Shown in pieces: positions 14,779 to 24,269 of a stretch of 25,731 nucleotides of DNA (its first letter is position 1; each line of letters starts with the position of its first letter). The stretch is from positions 1 to 25,731 of the IMG/VR virus record IMGVR_UViG_3300027793_000262; one strand, written 5' to 3'. This DNA is from a virus. The position numbers were made by a program, and so were the translations under genes. The notes beneath the pieces are model-generated. The model did not search any database. It was not told the origin of the DNA and saw only the letters and a list, made by a program, of their open reading frames with translations.

Positions 14779-17700
14779 CTACAAGCCTTTCGTCAAGTCA
14801 TCATTTTCAAGAATACGATTGTATACTCTACTGAATGATATATATTCATCTAGTAATCCACCAGTAAATGTGTCCCACATTTCCTTGATGTCTTGATTTT
14901 CTACTGCATTAATAGACTTGCTACCTCTAGTTGCAAGAATACTACGGACATAATCTCTACCTTCTAGATAGTCAGACATGCCCTGAAGGTCTGCTCTACC
15001 TGAAACCCTAGGGTCAGATATAATTTCTTTAGCAAACTTTAGGAAGTTGTATACCTTTTGAGTATCAATCTTACCACGAATCTCGGCCCATTCTGGGTTC
15101 TCTTGGCTAAGTTCATCAATGAATTGACGTTTACGGTCAGCCAAATCCTCGGCAGCCTTAACATTTAGGCTAGGTAATCCTCTTCCAATACGCTCAGCCT
15201 CAAGGATATCCATACCTTTATTGTAGGTAATCCAACCTTTTTCTGCCTGAGTAGAAGCAATTGCATCATATGGGTCCTGTGATTCACGGAACTTCTTTGT
15301 GCTTCCAGGAGCAACTGGTGTACCACGTTGACTTTGATATACGCTAGGTGAAAATTCACCAGCATTAGCATCGCCTACAATGAACCAACCATACTCTGGA
15401 TTCTTAGCAATCAAGTCAGATAGTTCACGAGAACGTTTCTCTGCCTCAATTGTAGCAGCAATACCAGTATTGTTCTTAGATAGACTTGTAGAGAATATAA
15501 AGTATTCTTCTCCATATGTATCATAGAACTTCTGAGATGCATTCTCAGGGTCTTCTTCACGAAGTCTGTGCCACTCATCAATATAGAACTGATAAGGAGA
15601 ACGAGTATTTGTAGCAAAAGGTAGGGTTAGTTTAGCCGCTGCTTCTAAAGCAAGGATTTGTTTAACCTTATTATCAATTTCTTTTGCTGTAGGTGTAGTC
15701 TCACGAAGTCCATTATCATATTTATGGTTTTCTTCCATAGCAATAAGAACAGTTAGATTACGACGTGTCGCATCATTGTTATCAAATAGAGACCAGATAC
15801 GCTTAGCACCTGAGTTCTGAACTAACAAGTCTTTTGTAAATTCACCTGGTGTTGTACCAGTTGGACCATAAGGTAGGATTTCTTTTACTAAAGCAAGTCG
15901 TTCTGCATCTGGAACAGCCTTAATAAAAAATGAAGTTCCGATTTGAACGAACCATCCAGCACCTGGATTCCACCATTGGTTACCCTGGAATAGTAGGTCA
16001 AGGCTTGTTTTAGGAATAGCCATTGGTCTTTCAACCTTACCAAATGACATACGCTTAACCCATTCACCAGGAATGTTAATGTATGTTCTACCATCTCGTT
16101 CTTCAGTAATGCCAAGACGCTCAGGTGAGTTATAAACTATATCCATCTTACGGAAAACAGTTGGGTCATTAACTACAATACGGCTCCACTTTTCAGCCAC
16201 ATCACCAAATGCTCCAAAGAATGGGAATGCATAACGCATTGTGTATGCTGCATCTATACGCTCTGATGTGTCATAGACTGTACGGCGGAGTTCTGCTCTA
16301 GCCCATTGGCGAGCATTGTTCTCTAATTTGCGTATATACTCTGGCGGAATTGTATCACCAGGATATGTATCTATAGCATTGCGTACAAGTGAATCCATAC
16401 GTTTACGATAGAAGTCTACGAATAATGGTTGACGAACTAGGTTTGTCTCAGGGATTTCACCAAAGTATTTGTAGAACTTATCACGGATTCCAGAAGCATA
16501 TCGTATTGCTTGGTGTGTTCCATTAGCAGCACCTACCTGAGCAGCGTTAACTGCTGGGTAGTTTAGTGTATCTGTGCCAAAAGTCTTCTTAATATCATCA
16601 TATGTAACCTTGCGAGTCTTGGCTATCTCTTTAAGACTTGAAGCCCATGAAGGAAATAGTTCATCTATGTTATCCATGTTTGCTTCTGCAATAGCACGGG
16701 CATCTCTACCCATAGCAAGGACACGCATAATCTTACGACCCTCATCGGTCTTCAGTAAGAAGTATTCAGCCTCATTAATAACCTGTTCTCTTGGCTTGTT
16801 CTGCAAAAGAATCTGGGTAATCTTAGAGTTACGCACCTGTCGGTTTACAACTCGCTCATATGCTTGCGCCCAGTTAGGGTCATCGCCACGAATGACTACG
16901 AAATCTCCAGTTGTCTCGAATACATTGTTTAATTTGTTACGAGTATTGGAAAGATGGTCATCTACAATACGAGCAGACTCAGCAATAAACTTTTTCTTAA
17001 TAAACTCAGCCTGTTCAGGTCCAGCACCTAGGGCATCTTGGTATGTTATACCATCGATTGTTCTAAGGCCTAAACCAAACTTATCTTTTACCTCTGTTTT
17101 ACCAGCAAGCATGTTATCAATATCAACGATTTGAGCATCGATTAGGTCTGGGTCATCAGCCAAATCTCTCATGGCATCTAGTTCGTCTCTATGTGCCTGG
17201 AGTTTGACATCGTCACTCCATTGATACATATCTTCAAGGGACGCATCTTTAAACCTATTGTTAAACATCTTGCGGCTTGACTCTCGTAAGCCAGCAACAA
17301 GGGCTAACGGACCAGTTGTTGTTATGATACGAAGGAATCCTTCACTAACGTTACGAACTGGGTAACCAATACGTGCAAGAACCTCAAACTTGATAAGAGA
17401 ATCTAGGCCATCAATTAAATCTACAGCGCCAGCCCTAGTCTTATAGTATACGCCTACCTTTTCGGAACGGCGTGCTCTAGATAATCTGTTTAATGCGTTG
17501 TACATTGTATCGATATCAAGAACTGGCAGTTGTTTTACCAACTGAGTTTCATTCAAAGGTAGTGGGATGATGTACTTAAGGTCTTCAGAGCCAAGGACTG
17601 GGGTAGTTTTTGCACCAACTGGTACAACTCTACCATCATCTAGTGTCTTTGTTGCTCCAGTGTAGGCACGCTCACGGATAATGTTATGTGCCTTAGAACG

Positions 17701-19461
17701 TCCACCAGCAAATAGACCCCATGCTGCACGAACATCTGACTCATCAAATCCAAATTGCTTTGCTACAGTATTAAATAGTTCTTGTTCAATCTTCTGGAAA
17801 GCATTAGCACGCTCAGCAGCATTTGTTGCTGCAGTGTATTCATTGAATAGTTCTTGCTTGCGTTGAACCGTGAATTGAGCCTTCTTTAAATCATCTTCTA
17901 AACTTTTAATTTCATTCTTAAGAAGTTTAACCTCGTCTGGAGCAAGAGTCTGAGTATTAAGTCTGTTCTTTGCTATGTTAATCTGGGTAGCGTAGGCTTC
18001 TTCTTGACGACCAGCAATACCACGAACACGGCTAAGCATGTTATCTACGGTTTGAACTGATTGATTGTCAGTAAAGTCAATCCATCCACGAGGACGTTTG
18101 TAGAAAAATCCTGTTAAAACTCGAACTGGTGCGCCAGCAGCGCCTGCTCTAAGGTCAATAAATTTTTGTCCTAGACCATAACCAAATGTCTTTTTATCTC
18201 CACCAAGTGCTTGGCGAACTGCAGACATTTTATTAAATTGTGGTATACGTGTTGGGTCAAGGATTGCTTCTGCACTTAACTTCATGTGAAGTTGACGAAG
18301 TTCATCCTCATAAAGCGCTGCATTTTCTACAGCCTTCTCTAAATCAGGACCCTTGTTGACAAGGTCCATAGTAAGTTGACCAGTTGCCTTGTCTAATCCT
18401 GCACCAAAAAACTTTGCGGAAGTAACCTCATCTTGCAAGTTACCAATCTTAACAGCAATATCACGGCTAGAAGCCATAAGTCTTGTGCCAGCATCAGCAT
18501 CACCCATAGCCATCTTAACAATGTCTGCTTTAGTAGAATGACGTAACGCTACATCTTCAATTTTGTTAGCATCTGCTAGGATATCTGCAAAAGAAGCAGG
18601 GTTTGCTGACTCGCGGATAGCCTTGACTCGGAATAAATCCGTAGCATCCATGCCATCAGTCTTAGTAATAAAGTCATTAAATGTTGCTTTTACTTTATTA
18701 GCCCTGAATCCAGTCTTTTCCCCAGTGAGGATAGCATTAAGTTCGTTAAGTCCCTTTACGGAATAGTTAATGGCCTTATAGCCCTTTACTATTTTACCAC
18801 CAACGATAGTTGGGTCGAGAACAAATCGGGATACTACGTCAGTACCAAATGATGTGTATCGACCTACAAGTTGTTCTCTAAATGCTTTTTCTGCTTGTTG
18901 CTTATCAAAGATATTAAAATCATTCGCGGCAAAAAGAATGTGGTCCTGTAGGAACTTATCTGCACCAGACAGTTTTCCAAAACTTACAGTCTTTGCTATA
19001 CCAGAAAATACGTTTTCAATTTCATCTAATGGTCTTCCTAAAATTGTACGCTGGATTGAACGACCAGTAGAAATATCACGAGACTTATCCCAAGCCTCTT
19101 TAATATTATTGAAAGAAAAATCATCCTTGTAGATAGGATTGTTTTTCTCTGGTAGTGTAAGTCCAAATGAAACTGTCTGAGTTGTAAAGTTGTAGGCTTT
19201 TTCTAAACCAATGAATACTTTACCCCAGAATCCTGGTTCTTCTTTAGGAGTATTAGGGGTCTTTGTATTATAAGACGCAACCGCTTCAGCCCTACTTTTA
19301 GGTGGAGTAGACTTACCCATATCCAATGGCAGAGCCATAGATGAGTTAACATTCCATCCAGCATAATAAGTATTGAACGCACCCATTGTGTCAAAGGCAG
19401 AAGGATTTTTAGATTTCTGCAAATCTTGATACGCTTTTTGCGCGGCTTCTCTTTCGCTCAT
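14779..19461 (-). CDS. giant (1560-residue) virion protein, probably internal and ejected
   Basis: This is the largest gene in the window. The ATG overlaps the preceding stop as ATGA. It has a helical, charged sequence throughout, with a coiled-coil stretch near residues 500-570 (LLKNEIKSLEDDLKKAQFTV). An aromatic segment around residue 1080 (YTMRYAFPFFGAFGDVAEKW) is reminiscent of a motif found in large polyvalent phage proteins that are packaged in virions. There is a second hydrophobic stretch near 1170-1190 (NPGAGWFVQIGTSFFIKA). No polymerase, restriction-modification or hydrolase signature was recognised. Giant proteins placed between portal and scaffold in short-tailed phages are usually core or ejection proteins that form a channel across the envelope, and the lack of any tape-measure gene supports that reading. 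Both hydrophobic segments are candidates for membrane insertion. Confidence 0.55.
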   Translation of the reverse strand: MSEREAAQKAYQDLQKSKNPSAFDTMGAFNTYYAGWNVNSSMALPLDMGKSTPPKSRAEAVASYNTKTPNTPKEEPGFWGKVFIGLEKAYNFTTQTVSFGLTLPEKNNPIYKDDFSFNNIKEAWDKSRDISTGRSIQRTILGRPLDEIENVFSGIAKTVSFGKLSGADKFLQDHILFAANDFNIFDKQQAEKAFREQLVGRYTSFGTDVVSRFVLDPTIVGGKIVKGYKAINYSVKGLNELNAILTGEKTGFRANKVKATFNDFITKTDGMDATDLFRVKAIRESANPASFADILADANKIEDVALRHSTKADIVKMAMGDADAGTRLMASSRDIAVKIGNLQDEVTSAKFFGAGLDKATGQLTMDLVNKGPDLEKAVENAALYEDELRQLHMKLSAEAILDPTRIPQFNKMSAVRQALGGDKKTFGYGLGQKFIDLRAGAAGAPVRVLTGFFYKRPRGWIDFTDNQSVQTVDNMLSRVRGIAGRQEEAYATQINIAKNRLNTQTLAPDEVKLLKNEIKSLEDDLKKAQFTVQRKQELFNEYTAATNAAERANAFQKIEQELFNTVAKQFGFDESDVRAAWGLFAGGRSKAHNIIRERAYTGATKTLDDGRVVPVGAKTTPVLGSEDLKYIIPLPLNETQLVKQLPVLDIDTMYNALNRLSRARRSEKVGVYYKTRAGAVDLIDGLDSLIKFEVLARIGYPVRNVSEGFLRIITTTGPLALVAGLRESSRKMFNNRFKDASLEDMYQWSDDVKLQAHRDELDAMRDLADDPDLIDAQIVDIDNMLAGKTEVKDKFGLGLRTIDGITYQDALGAGPEQAEFIKKKFIAESARIVDDHLSNTRNKLNNVFETTGDFVVIRGDDPNWAQAYERVVNRQVRNSKITQILLQNKPREQVINEAEYFLLKTDEGRKIMRVLAMGRDARAIAEANMDNIDELFPSWASSLKEIAKTRKVTYDDIKKTFGTDTLNYPAVNAAQVGAANGTHQAIRYASGIRDKFYKYFGEIPETNLVRQPLFVDFYRKRMDSLVRNAIDTYPGDTIPPEYIRKLENNARQWARAELRRTVYDTSERIDAAYTMRYAFPFFGAFGDVAEKWSRIVVNDPTVFRKMDIVYNSPERLGITEERDGRTYINIPGEWVKRMSFGKVERPMAIPKTSLDLLFQGNQWWNPGAGWFVQIGTSFFIKAVPDAERLALVKEILPYGPTGTTPGEFTKDLLVQNSGAKRIWSLFDNNDATRRNLTVLIAMEENHKYDNGLRETTPTAKEIDNKVKQILALEAAAKLTLPFATNTRSPYQFYIDEWHRLREEDPENASQKFYDTYGEEYFIFSTSLSKNNTGIAATIEAEKRSRELSDLIAKNPEYGWFIVGDANAGEFSPSVYQSQRGTPVAPGSTKKFRESQDPYDAIASTQAEKGWITYNKGMDILEAERIGRGLPSLNVKAAEDLADRKRQFIDELSQENPEWAEIRGKIDTQKVYNFLKFAKEIISDPRVSGRADLQGMSDYLEGRDYVRSILATRGSKSINAVENQDIKEMWDTFTGGLLDEYISFSRVYNRILENDDLTKGL

Positions 19462-19913
19462 AGCAGATTAGCCCTTAAAATTCTCACATAATTACGGAAT
19501 GCTTGTGATGAATTTGGGCTTTGTGCTGCGACCTCCAGGGCTGGTAAGTAGGATAATAGTCTTTGTTTATCAGAATCTGTATCTGTACTAGTTGGCAACA
19601 TTAAAGCCTCTGTTCCAGCACCAGCACCAAGTGCTGCGCCGTCAGTTACTGGCACATCTGGTTGCTCTGATGGAGCACTAAGAGGTGTCACTTGTGGCAT
19701 AGAGTCAATTGGATTCATCAAAGGAGCAGAAACATTGCCAGCCATTGGTGCTGCTTGTTGCTGTTGCATCATTGCCTGACCTTGTCCATAACCCAAACCT
19801 GAATAATATTTTGCGGATTGTGTACCGCTTTGTCCGTTTCCGCCAGTTGCAGATACATTAGCAGGATTATTTTGTGGAGCCGTTGGGCGGTAGCCGCCTC
19901 TGTTCTCTGCCAT
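19458..19913 (-). CDS. small Gln/Pro/Gly-rich protein of the head module
   Basis: 151 residues, with GTAGGAGGAAATA before the ATG giving a strong start. The N-terminal two thirds are low-complexity and probably disordered (AENRGGYRPTAPQNN, YSGLGYGQGQAMMQQQQ, PLMNPIDSMPQVTPLSAPSE). The C-terminal 45 residues form a helix-rich end (LLSYLPALEVAAQSPNSSQA, FRNYVRILRANLL). It lies between the protease and the giant virion protein and overlaps the latter by four bases. A disordered linker with a helical tail could tether the giant protein to the portal or prohead, but this is only suggested by context. Confidence 0.5.
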   Translation of the reverse strand: MAENRGGYRPTAPQNNPANVSATGGNGQSGTQSAKYYSGLGYGQGQAMMQQQQAAPMAGNVSAPLMNPIDSMPQVTPLSAPSEQPDVPVTDGAALGAGAGTEALMLPTSTDTDSDKQRLLSYLPALEVAAQSPNSSQAFRNYVRILRANLL

Positions 19914-19922
19914 TATTTCCTC

Positions 19923-20492
19923 CTACTTAGAATATTGTATTTTAGTAACTATTGGTCCACCTGTATAGATGTCCCATTTAGTTGATATACTTATCGCTTT
20001 TTTAATAATTTTTTCTGCTTGTATTGCAGTTTCAACCCTGTCAACTCTAAGTGCTTCCATAACACCAATAGCGATGTCCCCACCGCTACCAGAGTAATAG
20101 ATACCGCGAACATCACGGTCCCAAGAGTAATCCTCAAAAATAGGATAAATGATTCCGCGAATGCTAATAAGAAATTGTGAATCATGCGCCGCTGCATCGC
20201 CGTCTTCTTTCATGTCGTAACCTGCATCGATAAACAGTTTACGCATGGCAGGTATAAATTTCTTGGTTACAAATAAATCTAGATTTTCGCCTGCTCCTGG
20301 TCTCGGTGCTTTCCATCCATATTGTAATAGATTTGAGCCTCGACCTGCGCCAGAGCCTGCAATTAATATTCCGTTGTTCTCAACAATCTTTGGCGTAGCC
20401 ATATCGATTGGACGACCAGAATCATCTGAAGAGCGTGAGTCGCATCCAATGACAGACCATCCGTCGCCTTGAATAGCAGCAAGTGTTGTCAT
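19923..20492 (-). CDS. HslV/proteasome-like Ntn protease, probable prohead maturation protease
   Basis: 189 residues starting MTTLAAIQGDGWSVIGCDSR after a GGAGGGG site. Removing Met1 would expose Thr2. Aligning Thr2 with HslV Thr1 puts Asp18 exactly on the conserved Asp17, and Lys35 one residue from the conserved Lys33. The second half keeps the family landmark GSGGDIAIGVMEAL (GSGG 135-138), which matches the GSGG.yA....AL segment of HslV, and then IIKKAISISTKWDIYTGG, equivalent to HslV's A..IA.DICIYTN. The length is that of HslV (about 175). No partner ATPase (HslU/Mpa-like) is present in the window. Its place between portal and scaffold/capsid is where prohead proteases normally lie, so cleavage of the scaffold and capsid during maturation is the likely role. 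Confidence 0.8.
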   Translation of the reverse strand: MTTLAAIQGDGWSVIGCDSRSSDDSGRPIDMATPKIVENNGILIAGSGAGRGSNLLQYGWKAPRPGAGENLDLFVTKKFIPAMRKLFIDAGYDMKEDGDAAAHDSQFLISIRGIIYPIFEDYSWDRDVRGIYYSGSGGDIAIGVMEALRVDRVETAIQAEKIIKKAISISTKWDIYTGGPIVTKIQYSK

Positions 20493-20507
20493 TGTCCCCT
20501 CCCACCA

Positions 20508-22274
20508 CTATCGTCTACGAATTGTTCTTACGCTTGCGTTTGCCTGTCCTCCACCAGTTAGACTTGACAATAAACTTTGTACGTCAGGTGGTGCTGCTGG
20601 TGGCATTTCCATTGGAGATGGACCTCCTACTGGAGAGGAGGGAGCAGGGGACGGTTGCTCAACCTGAGGTGCTACTCCAGCAGGAGGAACTTGTTCTTTA
20701 GGTGCGAATGTTTGTTCAATCGCATCTTCGATAGCCTGTCCCTTTTGTCGTGATTTAATCACTGCGGCAATTTTAGTTACAACTTCAGATGGGTCTTGTC
20801 CTTGTGTTGCCATCTGTGGGATTGCCTGAGTGTATGCTTGGAGTGAAGCAAGAAGCGCATTGCGCATATCTTCAACTTCAATCTTCTCTTGCTCTGCGCT
20901 AACATTAACATTAAATGGAAGTTCACGCATTGCCATATCCTTGGAGATAAGTTTACCACCAAGAGCCTGAAGCATAAATATAAGACCTTGTGCTGGGTTC
21001 AGACCTGCAAGCATACCATATCTAACATCAGCGGAGTAATCTCCCTTGATGTCCTTGCTTGGTTTGTATTCTAATGCGTATGGAGAACCAGCATCTACAC
21101 CGCGAATTGTCTTTTGTACATCAAAAATTGTTTCGTCTAGTTCAAAACACAGACGGATTACATCTCGAAGAGCCGTCGCAAATATTGCTTGCGCACTCTT
21201 GACCTGAGTATCAAATGCTCCCATAAGTGCCTGGACGCCTTGACCCGTAACGATAGACGCATTAACGTTACCTGTTCGTCCTTCTGGGTATCGAGCACCA
21301 ATTCGGAGTTCTTGATTGAGCAAGTTTTGTTCTGTGAACGCTCCTTGCGGAATGTTAAGTTCAACTCTTCGTACTCCTGCAGGGCTGTTTGTTCGGATAA
21401 CTGAATCTCCGCCAAGTTGTAGTTCTTGTACATCCATTGGTACGACGATAGGAGACTGAACAGATTTTTCAGCCGCTTCCATAGCAAGCATAGCAAAACG
21501 ATTGCGAAGCAACTGGATACCAATAACATCATCAAACTGTCCACGCATCTCTCCATCGATAGTAGGTCGCTTAGCAATAACGACCATCATCTTACCAACT
21601 GGGTTTTTAGCACGAGAAAGAACTAGGTTCTCACGGCTTGGTACATATACTAAAGATTGGTCTTTATCGTAGTAACGAACAATTTCAACTATGGTGTTGG
21701 TGTCTTTTTTGAAACCTGAGCGACCAAGTAATTCAACTTCGTATTCAGGGAATTGAGCAGCCAACTCTCCAAGAGTTAGTGAGTATACCTTAGCAAAAGA
21801 TATGCATCGTCCGTAGCGGTCAAACTCAGGATAAGCCATCCGAGGGTTTTCTACGCGGATACGAGGCATCTTTTCTTCGTCATCCATTTCAATAATGAAT
21901 GGGACGAAACCATAGGTTACATAATAGTCAGCACCTGTATACATGCTAACTTGCAAATCTGAGTGATTAAAATAGTTTGATGCAATACGTGTACGATTGT
22001 CAGCAAACTTACGAGCACGGTCATTAACCTGTGAGGCGCTAGAGCAGTTAATTGCAGGTAGCGGAGCCATAACCTCAGAAAGGTCACGGGCTACGATGTC
22101 AATAAAGTTTGCTACTACGTTTGAGTCTACGCCCTCAGGGAAGAAGTCTGGGTATACTTCAGCAATCTTGCCTTGGCGCACAGAAAGAATATCACCAGCA
22201 CGAGCATCACGCTCTGATGCACGGTACTTCAGAGAAGAAACTCGTGCAGCAATCTGTTCAATATTAAGTGCCAT
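20508..22274 (-). CDS. portal protein
   Basis: 588 residues, ATG with AGGAT upstream. The N-terminal part has YRASERDARAGDILSVRQGK and GVDSNVVANFIDIVARDLSE, typical of the portal clip/wing start. The central region holds YYVTYGFVPFIIEMDDEEKM with a beta-rich body, GQFDDVIGIQLLRNRFAMLA and the stem/crown helices VQALMGAFDTQVKSAQAIFA. The C-terminal 90 residues are proline/alanine-rich (PPAGVAPQVEQPSPAPSSPV) and should be disordered, with a basic end (RTIRRR). The gene directly follows the terminase with a seven-base gap and precedes the protease, the canonical head-gene order. It should form the dodecameric DNA entry channel at one capsid vertex. Confidence 0.82.
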   Translation of the reverse strand: MALNIEQIAARVSSLKYRASERDARAGDILSVRQGKIAEVYPDFFPEGVDSNVVANFIDIVARDLSEVMAPLPAINCSSASQVNDRARKFADNRTRIASNYFNHSDLQVSMYTGADYYVTYGFVPFIIEMDDEEKMPRIRVENPRMAYPEFDRYGRCISFAKVYSLTLGELAAQFPEYEVELLGRSGFKKDTNTIVEIVRYYDKDQSLVYVPSRENLVLSRAKNPVGKMMVVIAKRPTIDGEMRGQFDDVIGIQLLRNRFAMLAMEAAEKSVQSPIVVPMDVQELQLGGDSVIRTNSPAGVRRVELNIPQGAFTEQNLLNQELRIGARYPEGRTGNVNASIVTGQGVQALMGAFDTQVKSAQAIFATALRDVIRLCFELDETIFDVQKTIRGVDAGSPYALEYKPSKDIKGDYSADVRYGMLAGLNPAQGLIFMLQALGGKLISKDMAMRELPFNVNVSAEQEKIEVEDMRNALLASLQAYTQAIPQMATQGQDPSEVVTKIAAVIKSRQKGQAIEDAIEQTFAPKEQVPPAGVAPQVEQPSPAPSSPVGGPSPMEMPPAAPPDVQSLLSSLTGGGQANASVRTIRRR

Positions 22275-22281
22275 TTATATC

Positions 22282-24150
22282 CTAACCATAAGTTTCAGAC
22301 CATTGCTCTGCAAAGGCCTCGTCTAAATTCACGGAGTATCTCATGTCCTTTTGTTTACGAGTAGCCCATCGATTAGTTGAGTACTTAGTAGCAAAAGAAC
22401 TTTGTTGCATTAATTCACGGACTCGGATGATAGCAAACCAAAGTGCCATCACGCAGTCAGTTGGGTTTTTAGTATCTGGCTTCCAAGTGATTAGTTGTTG
22501 TACCAGAGATTTCAAACCTTCAGAACCTTCATTAGATGGAAGTTCTATCAAGTTGTTATCTTGAAATCTACCGTCCCTTAGACTGCCGAATAAGGCAGAC
22601 ATAGAGGCCACACCGAATGATGTGTCCCATTTATTCTTTCCAGTATAGTGAGGATTTAACTTACATCCATACTGGGCTAAATACTGAACTAGGTCAGTGT
22701 CCATCTGATACGCCTTTTGGTGGGCGTTGATTTCAACTCTAAACTCTTGTGGCTTATATCGTTCAACCCATTCCTCAATAAGAGCACGCTCTTTCTGTGG
22801 GCTTGGGTCAACCATATTGACACAATCTAAAACATAAACTTTTCCGTCACCCTTGTTGTAAGTTACGGCTACGAATGCCGACCTACCTGTTACAGCAGGG
22901 TCAAAACCTATAACTGTGTAAGTACCTTCAACATGCTTTGGGTGGCCTGGCGTTCCAGACTTGAGGGGTCCACGCTTGCGCATTCCGTTGCTACTTCCTG
23001 CGACGCAGGTTGGTGGGAAGATGGAGTCTTCAACGACATCTTCTTGTTGGTAGACCATTGCCCAGATTGACGGAGCAACCTCAGACCTGCGAGTAAAGAG
23101 CGAGGGTCCATCCCACTTTGGGTAAAATCCTTGCTCATTAGGTTGGTCCTTCTCACCTTCGGCTCTATCCGTCCAAGGCCAAAGTGTCTTCCAGTTTTCT
23201 GGCTTCTCATCAAACTCAAGTACGGCTGGTTGAGAGAAGTATGTGAATGGAGATTTGCCACCTGTCCATTGGTCGCCATCTCGTATCATCTTATATAAAT
23301 CTATAGGGGCGACACGGGTTCCTACTATAAGTAGTTTTCCGTGCCGTCCCAAACGGGTGATGACTTCTTTTTGAAGCCATTCAATTTGCTTTTCCCACTC
23401 ATGAGAGTTTGAGTTCATCACCACATCGTCTAGGATAATCAGGTCGGCGCGAGCACCATAAATCTGCGACCCGAATCCTAATGCTTGAACCGTAGGGTCC
23501 TTCTCGCCGCTGTCACGACCAGAGCCTAGGTAAATCATATCAGCAGACCAAGTCTGCGAGTCAGCCTTATATCCACCGTTAGGGCCAAAGCCCATCTGAA
23601 GTTTAGTCCAGTTAGGGTGGCTCATCCTTGTTTTGATGGCTGAAAGGAATTTGCGTGCCATGCCTTGAGTCTTAGAGACTACAATGATTCTGACGTTAGG
23701 GTCAGTGGCTATACGGTAGGTCACATAGTTAATCGTGATGACCGTAGATTTGGCGTGCTCAGGTGGTACGTTAATAAGAATACGGTTGCTGGCCGCAGGC
23801 TCATAGGTCATAGCAGGATGGAGCCAACGGGGTTCCCGACCTTCAATAAGGTCCACCCAGTCTTTATGGTGGTCGAACAACTTAGTGTCTAGGAATTGCT
23901 CGGAGAACTCCTCAAACGAGATATCCTTCAGATTGGCCATGTTAGCCTTGACACCTTTACCAGCAAGTCTTGCTTTATCAGCCTCAGCCTTGAAGTCAGG
24001 GTCAACAAGTGACCATTGGCGGAAGGTGACATCGTTACGACCCACCGCAGCCATAGCGTCGGTGATGGTCGTGCCTTGAGATAAGAGTTCTAAAACTTGC
24101 TTTTGTGCGGCATCCTTAGGGATGTTCTGCTTGCCTGGTTTGCGTCCCAC
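22282..24150 (-). CDS. terL: terminase large subunit with N-terminal helix-turn-helix
   Basis: 622 residues from a GTG at 24150 with AGGAG five bases upstream. An in-frame ATG 57 bases further up lacks such a site. Residues about 17-61 (QVLELLSQGTTITDAMAAVG ... ARLAGK) look like a helix-turn-helix of the type found in small terminase subunits. The ATPase follows: Walker A-like PPEHAKST (about 129-136), Walker B LIILDD (about 237-242), coupling motif GTRVAP (about 277-282). The RNase H-like nuclease has FDPAVTG (Asp at about 417), VEINAHQK (Glu at about 473) and PTDCVMALWF (Asp at about 565), the usual acidic triad. It cuts and pumps DNA through the portal. No separate small subunit is visible nearby, and the N-terminal domain may supply DNA recognition. 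Confidence 0.9.
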   Translation of the reverse strand: MGRKPGKQNIPKDAAQKQVLELLSQGTTITDAMAAVGRNDVTFRQWSLVDPDFKAEADKARLAGKGVKANMANLKDISFEEFSEQFLDTKLFDHHKDWVDLIEGREPRWLHPAMTYEPAASNRILINVPPEHAKSTVITINYVTYRIATDPNVRIIVVSKTQGMARKFLSAIKTRMSHPNWTKLQMGFGPNGGYKADSQTWSADMIYLGSGRDSGEKDPTVQALGFGSQIYGARADLIILDDVVMNSNSHEWEKQIEWLQKEVITRLGRHGKLLIVGTRVAPIDLYKMIRDGDQWTGGKSPFTYFSQPAVLEFDEKPENWKTLWPWTDRAEGEKDQPNEQGFYPKWDGPSLFTRRSEVAPSIWAMVYQQEDVVEDSIFPPTCVAGSSNGMRKRGPLKSGTPGHPKHVEGTYTVIGFDPAVTGRSAFVAVTYNKGDGKVYVLDCVNMVDPSPQKERALIEEWVERYKPQEFRVEINAHQKAYQMDTDLVQYLAQYGCKLNPHYTGKNKWDTSFGVASMSALFGSLRDGRFQDNNLIELPSNEGSEGLKSLVQQLITWKPDTKNPTDCVMALWFAIIRVRELMQQSSFATKYSTNRWATRKQKDMRYSVNLDEAFAEQWSETYG

Positions 24151-24207
24151 TACTACTCCTAAAAACGGTGTTTTAACGGTAAGGTTTAACGGACAGACCT
24201 CACCCAT

Positions 24208-24236
24208 TATATATATTATATATAATATATTATATA
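24208..24236. repeat. AT-only self-complementary tract
   Basis: A run of A and T only, alternating in a way that makes it largely self-complementary, directly upstream of the terminase leader. It could melt easily or form a cruciform and would suit a promoter -10 zone or an origin, but no -35 element is placed correctly. Confidence 0.5.
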
Positions 24237-24243
24237 GGAGGAG

Positions 24244-24269
24244 CGGAGTCTTAAACGGAGCGACTCCGT
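24244..24269. repeat. inverted repeat CGGAGTC/GACTCCG with nested hairpin
   Basis: CGGAGTC at 24244-24250 pairs with GACTCCG at 24262-24268. A shorter, mutually exclusive hairpin ACGGAG-CGA-CTCCGT occupies 24255-24269. The GC-rich arms stand out in an AT-rich setting, as expected of an operator or of a structured leader in the leftward transcript. There is no T-run long enough for an intrinsic terminator. Confidence 0.5.

Noticed and set aside
16574-17134. 186-codon plus-strand frame inside the giant gene
   Set aside because: Sequence is Ser/Leu/Arg-rich and unlike any real protein. It opposes a continuous helical protein on the minus strand.
24148-24207. Upstream ATG start of the terminase gene
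   Set aside because: The added 19 residues are unlike a terminase start and there is no ribosome-binding site before the ATG, whereas the GTG at 24150 has AGGAG at ideal distance.
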